Below, piece after piece: positions 1 to 9,300 of a stretch of DNA of 64,000 bases. The stretch lies in assembly GCF_900109045.1 (NCBI RefSeq), contig NZ_FNYL01000015.1:124001-188000 (forward strand). The letters are read 5' to 3'. Under the pieces are notes generated by a model that searched no databases, was not told the DNA's origin, and was given only the letters and a program-made list of their open reading frames with translations. Source of the stretch: Dyadobacter sp. SG02. Its GTDB lineage: Bacteria > Bacteroidota > Bacteroidia > Cytophagales > Spirosomataceae. The translations under genes and the position numbers were made by a program. The first letter of the stretch is position 1. Each line of letters begins with the position of its first letter.

Positions 1-2
1 AC

Positions 3-3000
3 GGCCATTTGCGGCAGGCCAAACACCTTAACCCGCTGGCGGCACACAACGCGCTGGCAAATACGCTCGGCACACACTACCCTATCGCACAAGGCCCTAT
101 GACGCGCGTCAGCGACGTTCCTGCATTTGCCGCGGCCGTCGCCGATGCGGGCGCATTGCCTTTTGTGGCGTTATCCCTTTTGAAAGGCGAAAAAGCGCGT
201 AACCTCATCCGGGAAACCCGTGAACTCGTGGGCGACAAGCCCTGGGGCGTGGGTATCCTCGGCTTTGCGGACGCCGAGTTGCGCGAAGAGCAACTTTCCT
301 ACATCATGGAAGAAAAGCCGCCGGTCGTACTCATCGCAGGCGGTCGCCCGTCGCAGGCGAAACCGCTGGAAAAGCTGGGTATCAAGACATTCCTGCACGT
401 TCCGTCGGCGCCATTGCTCGATATGTTCCTGAAAGAAGGGGCCAGAAGGTTCATTTTCGAAGGAAGAGAATGCGGTGGCCACGTAGGCCCGCTTTCGAGT
501 TTCGTGCTTTGGGAAAAACAGATCAACCGGCTTTTGCAGGAAGAGCAGACCGAGCAGCTCGAAGTATTTTTTGCAGGAGGAATCCACGACGCATTTTCGG
601 CGGCGATGATCTCCGTCATGGCGGCACCACTGGCCGCACGGGGCGTGAAAGTCGGGGTACTGATGGGAACCGCTTACCTGTACACGCAGGAAGCAGTAGC
701 TACCGGTGCCATTTTGCCGCAGTTCCAGGCCCAGGCATTGGAACATACCGAAACCGTGCTGCTCGAAACCGCTCCCGGCCATGAAACGCGCTGCCTGGAA
801 TCGCCTTTCGCGGCTGATTTCAATGCGGAGAAAGCGAAAATGGAAGAGGCTGGTCTGGATAAAAAGGAGATTTGGGCAGAGCTTGAAAAGCTCAATGTCG
901 GCCGGCTCCGCATTGCTGCCAAAGGAATCGAGCGACAAGCCGATAACCTGGTGGAAATCGGCGAGGAAGAGCAAATGAGCCGCGGCATGTACATGATCGG
1001 ACAGGCGGCCGCTATGCTTGATAAAATCATGACTATGAACGAGTTGCACGAAGACGTCGCAACCGGCAACTATGCATATATCGGCCAGGCAAACCTGCCG
1101 AAAGCACCGAGAAGAAAGAAGAAAGCATTGAATGTGGCGATCGTCGGGATGGCTTGCATTTACCCCGGCGCACGCAATATCGAAGAGTTTTGGGGCAATA
1201 TCCTGGCTGGCAAAGACTGGGTGACGGAAGTCCCCGACGAACGCTGGAACAAGGAATTGTACTACGACCCGACCGTTTCCGACGGCAGCAAGTCGCATTC
1301 GAAATGGGGTGGTTTTATTCCAAAAATCGATTTCGACCCCGTTGAATTCGGCATTCCGCCGCAATCGCTGGCGGCTATCGACCCTACTCAGCTGCTGAGC
1401 TTGCTGGTGGCAAAGCAGGCACTCGAAAATGCCGGGTACGGAGCGGATAACAATCGCGAGAACGTATCGGTGATCATCGGTGCCGAAGGCGGCAACGACC
1501 TCGCCAATAACTATGGTTTCCGCTCGCTTTTCACCCAGTTTTTTGGAGAAATACCCAAAGAACTGGACGACGCGTTACCGAAACTGACCGAAGATTCCTT
1601 CCCCGGCGTGCTGGCGAACGTGATTTCCGGCCGCATTACCAACCGCCTGAACCTCGGCGGACGTAACTATACCGTCGATGCGGCCTGTGCGTCGTCGCTG
1701 GCGGCCATTGATCTGGCCTGCCAGGAGCTCATATTGGGACGTTCCGAAATGGTGCTCGCCGGCGGCGCCGACCTGCACAACGGCATTAACGATTACCTCA
1801 TGTTTTCCAGCACCCATGCACTCTCGCGCAAGGGGCGCTGCGCCACATTCGACTCCGAAGCCGATGGGATCGCATTGGGCGAAGGGGTAGCGATGATGGT
1901 GCTGAAACGCGAGGAAGACGCATTGCGCGATGGCGACACGATTTACGCGGTCATCAAAGGCGTAGGGGGTTCGAGCGACGGCAAGAGCCTGGGCCTCACC
2001 GCCCCGCGCAAATCGGGCCAGGTGAAGGCGTTGGAACGCGCTTACGACCAGGCGGGCATTTCGCCGGCCGAACTGGGCCTCGTGGAAGCACACGGGACCG
2101 GAACGGTAGTGGGCGACAAAACCGAGCTCAGCGCATTGACCGAAATGATGCTGGCCTCCGGTGCATTGACCAGCCAGACGCATTTAGGCTCGGTTAAAAC
2201 ACAAATAGGTCATACCAAATGCGCCGCGGGCCTTGCGGGCCTCATGAAGGCTGCATTGGCGGTGTACCACGGTATCAAACCGCCGACCATCAATCTGAAA
2301 ACGCCAAACACTTACTATAATCCGGAGACAAGTCCGTTTGCATTCCAGACCAAACCTGCGCTATGGACCGATAACCGCCGCGTGGCGGGTATCAGCGCAT
2401 TTGGTTTTGGAGGGACTAACTTCCATGCGGTGATCGAAAGCGCTTCCACAAAAAATCCGGGTAAATCGGTGAAGGCGTGGCCTGCCGAATTGCTGATTTT
2501 CAGAGGGGAAACGCTTGCGGAAGCGCAAAAACTTTTGAAGACTGCACATGATATTCTCGAAAATGAATCGGTTTCGTTGCGGGATGTGGCTAATAGTTTG
2601 AATTTGTATAGCGAGAAGGCGGTGCAGGTTTGCATTGTGGCTGAGAATCATGCGGATGCGCGTGCGAAGCTGAATTTGGTGCTGTCGCAGGCGAATCAGA
2701 GCTTGGCACCAGCCGGTTCCGGGGCGAAAGGGATTTACTTTACAAATGCAATTTCCGGCAAAGTAGCATTCATGTTCCCTGGCCAGGGCAGCCAGCGCGT
2801 GGATATGGCGCGCGATCTGTTTGTCGCTTTCCCGGCAATGCGGAAGCTATTGAAGAAACATCCTTCATATCAACAAATTATCTTCCCGGATGCCGTTTTC
2901 AATGATCAATCGGCGAAGATTCAGAAGGAGAAAATCAAGGATACCCGAGTCGCCCAGCCATTATTGGGCGTAGTTGACCTTGCGATTGCCGAATTGCTGA

Positions 3001-6000
3001 AAGATTTTGGCATACAACCTGATATGGTAGCAGGCCATAGTTACGGCGAACTGCCTGCGCTGTGTTTTGCAGGTGTTTTTGAGGCTAACCAGCTCGTTCC
3101 GCTGAGCGAAAAACGTGCAAAATCGATCCTCGACGCGATTGGCGACGACAATGGCGCCATGGTGGCCGTGAACTGCCCGGAAGACGAGCTGACCCGCATT
3201 GTGTCGGAGATCAACCATATTTACCCGGTAAACCACAATTCTCCCCGCCAGTGGGTGCTCGCAGGTACTACGCCCGCGATCGCGGAACTGACGGCGAAAC
3301 TGACCGAACTGAAAATTTCCTTCCGCCAGCTGGAAGTTGCCTGTGCATTCCACAGCCCGTTGCTGGCAGGTTCGAGAGACCTTTATGCGGCCGTGCTTCG
3401 CGATGTCGGGTTCAGCGAACCTGCATTGACTGTGTGGTCGAATACCACCGCGGCTCCCTACCCCGTGTCGCCCGAAGCGATCAAGGAACGCCTGGCCGAT
3501 CACCTCGTGCGGCCGGTCCGTTTCTCGGAAGAAGTGGCACAAATGTATGAGGACGGTGCCCGCATCTTTGTGGAAGTTGGACCGGGCAAAGTGCTCACGG
3601 GCCTTACCAAATCGATCTTAGGAAAAGAAGAAATCTGCCTCCACACCGAAGACAAAGACCAGCCGGGCATTGTGCAGCTCCTGCACACCCTGGCTGGCTA
3701 TGTCGCCACAGGCAGAAATATTGATTTTAACAAACTGTTCGAAGACCGCGACGCCCGCGTGCTGGACCTCGACAAGCCGGAAAAGTACCGCAAGAGCCTC
3801 ACTACCTGGCTCGTCGACGGCCAGATGGCACTCCCGCTGAACGGCAAACTGCCGGACCACGGCGCATTGCCGGTAACCGAGCCGCTGAAACTGGCCGCAT
3901 TCCAGCAGCCTGCTACGGCACCGGCAGCAGTTGGTGGTACCGAAGCCGAACGTGTCGTTCACGAGTACCTGAACAGTGTAAAATACCTCATCCAGGCGCA
4001 GCGCGACGTGGTACTGGGTTACCTGGGCCAGTCGGTGCCGCCTTCGCGGAACATTGAAATTCACGAACCTGCATTGAATGGGCTGGCCGGTAATGCGCCC
4101 GCCCCGATGCCGATCGTCATCGAGAAAGCCGTCGCCGCACAGGCAGTAGCACCGGTAGCAACCCAGCCGGCCGCCGCGAAACCGGTTATCGATGTAAAAG
4201 CATTGGTCATGCAGGTGATCAGTGATAAAACGGGTTACCCGCAGGAAATGCTCGGCATGGATATGGACCTCGAAGCCGACCTGAGCATCGATTCCATCAA
4301 ACGCATGGAGATCATCGGCGAATTACGCAAGCAGCTGGGCGGATTCGAAGCAGGCCAGCAAAGTGAAGAGGCGGTGATCGAACAGCTGGCAGCCATTAAG
4401 ACCTTGAATCTGCTCATTAACTGGATTACCGGGCATCAGCAGCAGGCGGCTCCGGTAGCTGCCGCGCAGACTTCGGCCGACGTACCATTGAGCAAACTCT
4501 CGATCACCCAGGACGGTGTGATCGAAGAATGGTCGGAAAGCCGCATCAAATCGGTGTTGCTGGAAGCGGTGAGTGCCAAGACGGGCTACCCGCAGGAAAT
4601 GCTGGGCATGGATATGGACCTCGAAGCCGACCTGAGCATCGACTCCATCAAGCGCATGGAGATCATCGGCGAGCTGAAAAACAATATCGACGGCCTGATC
4701 CGGATCTACCAGGAACGCGGCGAGGAACTGGTTGAAAAACTGGCGTCTATCAAAACCCTGAACGGGCTGATCGACTGGTTATCGGAAGCGTTGGGTAGTG
4801 CGCAGGATTCTATTCAGAAAGCGGAAAGCCTGCATGTAGCACCGGCTCCAAAGGCAGTATTGAACGAAAAATTATCCCGCCTTCGGTTCGAGCTGACGCC
4901 ATCGGCGATCCCGGCATTGAACCCGGCGGTTTTGAAAGGCAAACGGTTCGCGGTAACCGACGATGCCGGTGATGTGGCAACATCCGTGAAAGCACTTTTC
5001 GAGCGAAATGGCGCGGAGGTGAGCATTATATCCCCCGATGATTCCCTGCAAGGTTTCGACGGCCTCATTATCCTCAACATTTTTACGTCCCGCCTGAAAC
5101 CGACCATCATCGAATCATTTTCGCTGATCAAAAAGCTGGATTTCAGCAAAGTGAAATGGATTTACACCGTTTCGGACACGCAAAGCGCGCTCGAAAAGGA
5201 CACCGACGTGAAGCTGCTGCGTCACTTCCAGGGTTACGCGGGCCTTTTGAAAAGCCTTGATAAGGAATACGACGAAACCAAATGCCGGCTTGTGAGCTTT
5301 ACCTCGCAACTTTCAGCGGATCAAATCGCTGAGATTACCTTCAAGGAAATCCTGCATACCGACGAGCCTTGCGAGGTGATTTACGAGGGCGATAAACGGC
5401 AGATCATGGAAATGATCCGCTCGGAAATCCAGACCGGTGCCGATCCGGACATTCACCTGGACAAAAAATCGGTGATACTCGCGCTCGGCGGCGCACAAGG
5501 CATTACCGCGGAACTGATCGTGCGGTTTTCGAAAGATTACCCCTGTAACTACGTGCTCGTAGGCCGCTCCGCCGACCCGCGCACACGCGCCGACCAGTCG
5601 TTGGCCGGATTGACGAACAAGGAAGAAATCCGTAAACGGCTCATCGCTTCCGGCGAGTTCAAATCGCCGGCCGAGATCGAGAAGAGAACGGAAGAAGTTC
5701 ATAAAGCGAACCAGATCCTGGCGACCATTTCGGCCCTCGAATCCAATGGTTCGACGGTAACTTACCACTCGCTGGATTTGCGCGACGAGAAGGCGCTGAT
5801 CGCGATGGTGGAAGGTTTATACGACCAATATGGCCGAATCGACGGCGTAATTCACGGTGCGGGCTTGCTGGAAGACAAGCTGTTCCACCAGAAAACGCCG
5901 GAGTCGTTCGAGCGGGTAATGTCCACCAAAGTAACGCCGTTGCGCGTGCTCGCCGAACACTTGAAGGATGATGTACAATTTGTGACCCTGTTTTCGAGCG

Positions 6001-6275
6001 TAGCGTCGGTATACGGCAGCCGCGGGCAAACCGATTACGCAGCCGCCAACAGCGTGCTCGACAAATATGCCTGGGAATTGCGCAAGAAGATCAAAGGCAA
6101 GGTAACGGCCATCAACTGGGGCCCGTGGAAGGGTACCGGCATGGTATCGCCTTCGCTCGAAAGGGAATACGAACGCCGTGGCATCCCGCTGATCCCGCTG
6201 GGAGACGGCATGGAGACATTTGTCAATGAACTGAAATACGGTACCGAAAGCCAGGTACTGATCATGGCCGAATAG
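3..6275 (+). CDS. Iterative type I PKS / PUFA-like synthase: ER(NMO)-KS-AT-ACP-ACP-KR, 5' partial
   Basis: The reading frame is open to the left edge, so the N-terminus is missing; about 2,090 residues are visible. Domain order by nucleotide is as follows. A nitronate-monooxygenase/PfaD-type FMN barrel lies at ~50-960 (motif CGGHVG near 475). The ketosynthase lies at ~1130-2450 with active Cys at 1686 (AACASS), then EAHGTG and IGHTKCA. The acyltransferase lies at ~2770-3650 with nucleophile Ser at 3039 (GHSYGE). Two ACPs carry LSIDSIKR near 4285 and 4635. A C-terminal ketoreductase has nucleotide motif GGAQGI near 5490 and Ser/Tyr/Asn catalytic residues near 5995-6050. KR plus the ER-like domain here and the DH on the next protein would allow full reduction of each extension unit. 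The layout recalls PfaA and cyanobacterial HglE rather than modular PKS. Family relatives often carry a duplicated N-terminal NMO half, which may lie upstream of the window. Function as a megasynthase is secure; the product is unknown. Confidence 0.93.
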   Translation, partial: GHLRQAKHLNPLAAHNALANTLGTHYPIAQGPMTRVSDVPAFAAAVADAGALPFVALSLLKGEKARNLIRETRELVGDKPWGVGILGFADAELREEQLSYIMEEKPPVVLIAGGRPSQAKPLEKLGIKTFLHVPSAPLLDMFLKEGARRFIFEGRECGGHVGPLSSFVLWEKQINRLLQEEQTEQLEVFFAGGIHDAFSAAMISVMAAPLAARGVKVGVLMGTAYLYTQEAVATGAILPQFQAQALEHTETVLLETAPGHETRCLESPFAADFNAEKAKMEEAGLDKKEIWAELEKLNVGRLRIAAKGIERQADNLVEIGEEEQMSRGMYMIGQAAAMLDKIMTMNELHEDVATGNYAYIGQANLPKAPRRKKKALNVAIVGMACIYPGARNIEEFWGNILAGKDWVTEVPDERWNKELYYDPTVSDGSKSHSKWGGFIPKIDFDPVEFGIPPQSLAAIDPTQLLSLLVAKQALENAGYGADNNRENVSVIIGAEGGNDLANNYGFRSLFTQFFGEIPKELDDALPKLTEDSFPGVLANVISGRITNRLNLGGRNYTVDAACASSLAAIDLACQELILGRSEMVLAGGADLHNGINDYLMFSSTHALSRKGRCATFDSEADGIALGEGVAMMVLKREEDALRDGDTIYAVIKGVGGSSDGKSLGLTAPRKSGQVKALERAYDQAGISPAELGLVEAHGTGTVVGDKTELSALTEMMLASGALTSQTHLGSVKTQIGHTKCAAGLAGLMKAALAVYHGIKPPTINLKTPNTYYNPETSPFAFQTKPALWTDNRRVAGISAFGFGGTNFHAVIESASTKNPGKSVKAWPAELLIFRGETLAEAQKLLKTAHDILENESVSLRDVANSLNLYSEKAVQVCIVAENHADARAKLNLVLSQANQSLAPAGSGAKGIYFTNAISGKVAFMFPGQGSQRVDMARDLFVAFPAMRKLLKKHPSYQQIIFPDAVFNDQSAKIQKEKIKDTRVAQPLLGVVDLAIAELLKDFGIQPDMVAGHSYGELPALCFAGVFEANQLVPLSEKRAKSILDAIGDDNGAMVAVNCPEDELTRIVSEINHIYPVNHNSPRQWVLAGTTPAIAELTAKLTELKISFRQLEVACAFHSPLLAGSRDLYAAVLRDVGFSEPALTVWSNTTAAPYPVSPEAIKERLADHLVRPVRFSEEVAQMYEDGARIFVEVGPGKVLTGLTKSILGKEEICLHTEDKDQPGIVQLLHTLAGYVATGRNIDFNKLFEDRDARVLDLDKPEKYRKSLTTWLVDGQMALPLNGKLPDHGALPVTEPLKLAAFQQPATAPAAVGGTEAERVVHEYLNSVKYLIQAQRDVVLGYLGQSVPPSRNIEIHEPALNGLAGNAPAPMPIVIEKAVAAQAVAPVATQPAAAKPVIDVKALVMQVISDKTGYPQEMLGMDMDLEADLSIDSIKRMEIIGELRKQLGGFEAGQQSEEAVIEQLAAIKTLNLLINWITGHQQQAAPVAAAQTSADVPLSKLSITQDGVIEEWSESRIKSVLLEAVSAKTGYPQEMLGMDMDLEADLSIDSIKRMEIIGELKNNIDGLIRIYQERGEELVEKLASIKTLNGLIDWLSEALGSAQDSIQKAESLHVAPAPKAVLNEKLSRLRFELTPSAIPALNPAVLKGKRFAVTDDAGDVATSVKALFERNGAEVSIISPDDSLQGFDGLIILNIFTSRLKPTIIESFSLIKKLDFSKVKWIYTVSDTQSALEKDTDVKLLRHFQGYAGLLKSLDKEYDETKCRLVSFTSQLSADQIAEITFKEILHTDEPCEVIYEGDKRQIMEMIRSEIQTGADPDIHLDKKSVILALGGAQGITAELIVRFSKDYPCNYVLVGRSADPRTRADQSLAGLTNKEEIRKRLIASGEFKSPAEIEKRTEEVHKANQILATISALESNGSTVTYHSLDLRDEKALIAMVEGLYDQYGRIDGVIHGAGLLEDKLFHQKTPESFERVMSTKVTPLRVLAEHLKDDVQFVTLFSSVASVYGSRGQTDYAAANSVLDKYAWELRKKIKGKVTAINWGPWKGTGMVSPSLEREYERRGIPLIPLGDGMETFVNELKYGTESQVLIMAE
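4226..4675 (+). repeat. Tandem ACP duplication inside the first megasynthase
   Basis: Two stretches of about 97 nt (4227-4322 and 4578-4673) lie exactly 351 nt (117 codons) apart and are nearly identical at DNA level. They encode the phosphopantetheine attachment region of two successive acyl carrier domains (LSIDSIKR in both). The flanks diverge, so selection or gene conversion appears to hold the core constant. Tandem ACPs are typical of PUFA-type synthases, where they raise throughput. Confidence 0.85.
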
Positions 6276-6300
6276 GGAGCGCGACGCATTGAACAACATC

Positions 6301-9300
6301 ATGAAAAGAAATGCAGATATAGCCATTATCGGTATGTCGGGTATTTTTCCGGGAGCGGGCGACCTGAACGCCTTCTGGGAAAATATCCGTACCGGCGTGG
6401 ATGCCATCGAAACCGTGCCCGAAAGCCGGATGGGCAGCCTGTTTTTTGAAGAAAACGGCAGTGCAACGGCCACACACCAGGCTGTGGACCGGTTTTACTG
6501 CCGCCGCGGCGGGTTTATTGACGACTACGCCGAGTTCGACCCGATCCAGTTCGGCATTCTGCCGCTGGCCGTGGAAGGTACCGAGCCGGAGCAGCTGCTT
6601 ACGCTCAGCCTGGCGCATAAAGCGTTGGTAGACGCCCGCGCATTCAGCAATGGTGCCAATTTTGCTAAAACGGGCATTATCATCGGTAAAGGCAATTACA
6701 CAGGTCCGGGCGCTACACGTGCGATCGAGATCGTGCGTACGGGCCAGCAGATCGTGGAAGTACTGCAAAGCATTCTCCCCGATCTCAAAAGCGAAGATTT
6801 AGAGAAGATTAAGGCTGAATTCCAGCAGAAAAAAGGGCGCTTCTCCGCGGATACGGCCATGGGATTGATCCCTAACCTTACGGCCTCCCTCGTAGCGAAC
6901 CGCCTCGACCTGGGCGGTACCGCCTATACTTTGGATGCAGCCTGCGCGAGTTCGCTGCTCGCGATCGACCACGCGGTGCAGGAACTGAACTCCGGCCGGG
7001 CCGATATGATGATCGCCGGCGGCGTGCATGCCTGCCAGAATGCCCCTTTTTGGAGCATATTCCACCAGTTGGGCGCATTGTCCAAAAATCAGCAAATCAG
7101 GCCCTTCGACCAGCGTGCCGACGGCCTGCTCATCGGCGAAGGTTGTGGTTTTGTGGTATTAAAAAGACTTTCCGACGCGCTGGCCAACGGCGACCGCATT
7201 TATGCCGTGGTCCAGGGCGTAGGCGTATCGAGCGACGGCGCGGGCGCGAGCGTGATGAGCCCCACCGTGCACGGGCAGGTGAAAGCCATCCGGCAGGCCT
7301 GGGACATGGCCGGTATCAGCACCGACCAGATCGGCTACCTCGAAGCACACGGTACCGGCACGCCGCTCGGCGATAAAACCGAACTCGAAACGCTTGCGAG
7401 CGTATTCGGGCCGCAAAATGGCGGTACGAAAGCGGGTATTGGTTCCGTAAAATCGATGATCGGGCATGCAATGCCCGCGGCGGGCATTGCGGGGGTAATT
7501 AAAACCGTACTCGCATTATACCACGGTCAGCTGCCCCCTACCCTGCATTGCGAGGAGCCGGTGGAAGCATTGGCCGACACACGTTTTGAACCTGTAAAAC
7601 GCCTTACCGACTGGCAGCAGTCGGGTTTGCCGCGCTATGCGGGTGTGAATGCATTCGGATTTGGCGGGATTAATGCGCACGTTGTCCTGGAAGGCTGGGA
7701 CAAAAGCCCACGCAATCAAACCAAAAATGCAGTTGAAAATAGCGCAAATGTCCCACCTCGCGATGAAGTTTTACTGCTCGCACGTCCGACACACGAGGCG
7801 TTACTGACGGCATTACAAACAGGCGAGAAAGAAACCGGCGCCGGCAACTACCGCGTGGCCGTTTTCGAACCGACGCCCGAACGCATTGCCAAGGCCATTA
7901 AAATAGTTACTAAAAACAATATCTGGCGGAACAAACAGGACATATGGTATACCAACGAACCCCTGCTTGCCAACGGCGGCAAAACCGCATTCCTCTTCCC
8001 CGGCCTCGATGGTCTCGCGGGCGGGGAAATCGACAGCGTGGCGGATTATTTCAACCTCCCACGCTTCGAAGCCGGCGAAACGAGCGAAGAGCAATCGGTT
8101 TTCAACACGGCCATGAAGCTACTGGAAAAGAGCAGGATACTTGACTCGGCCATCAAGAAACTGGGTATAAAACCCGATATGAATGCCGGCCACAGCCTTG
8201 GCGAATGGCTTGCGGGACGTTCATCCGGACTGGCGTCGGAGGCGTCGGTCCTACAACTGCTCACACGGCTCAACCCGGAGCTTTTTGAAGTAAAAAACAC
8301 CAAATTCCTGGCGGTAGGCTGCGGTTATGACCAGTTGAAACCATGGCTGGAAGGCAAGGAAGATATTTACTTATCCATCGATAACTGTCCGCAGCAGGTG
8401 ATCCTCTGCGGTACGATTGAGGCGGTCGAAGACTTCTCGGCCATTCTGCGTGCGCATCAAATCTTCCATCAGCAGCTCCCGTTCCAGTCCGGCTTCCACT
8501 CACCTTTTGTGAAGGATAAGCTGGACCGGATACTGGACGGGCTCGAAACGATGGAGTTCCAGCCCACGACTATTCCGCTATGGTCGGCCACAACGCTGGA
8601 TGTTTACCCGGAATCATTCGATGAAATCCGCTCGCTGAGTGTGGAGCATCTCGTAAAACCGGTGCGCTTCCGTGAGCTGATCGGCAAACTTCACACCCAG
8701 GGCGTACGCATGTTCGTACAGGTAGGCTCGGGCGGGCTCGTGGGTTTTGTGGACGATACATTAAAAGGCCAGCCGTACAGCGCCATCGCCTCGAACGTAC
8801 CAATCCGCGGCGGGTTGCAGCAGATTCAGCGTGTGATGGCTGCATTGTTTGTGGAAGGAAAAGTGATTGACCTCGCATTCATGGGGATCGAAACGCAGCA
8901 GGCTTCGCAGCGCAAACCGATGAAGCTCCAACTCGGCTCGCCATTCGTGACGCAGCTCGATGCTTTGAAGAAAATCACCTTCTCCCAACCGAAAAAAGAA
9001 CTTGCGCTGGACGATCTGGCCAATCCGGTCATGCGGGCATTAAGCTCGAACCTAGATGAAATCGCTTGGGTACAGGCCGAAATAGCAGGGCTGATCCGCA
9101 ATCGGCCTATGGTGCCGCCTGCCGCCCGGAATACAGTTCAGCCGGGCGTGCCAAACGGGATTCAGCCGGATCGTTTCAAGCACCAAATACAACATCAGCC
9201 GCCGCAGGATCGCCTGCCGCAGGATCGCCCGCCGCAGGATCGCCTGCCTTTCAAAAAGCAGCTCGACATTTCCCTGCAAAACAGCCCGTGGCTGATCGAC

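Noticed and set aside
171-1364. Long minus-strand frame of 397 codons opposite the first megasynthase
   Set aside because: It lies wholly antisense to a clearly coding PKS and has Phe/Arg/His-rich composition without domain motifs; it is a consequence of high GC and codon bias.
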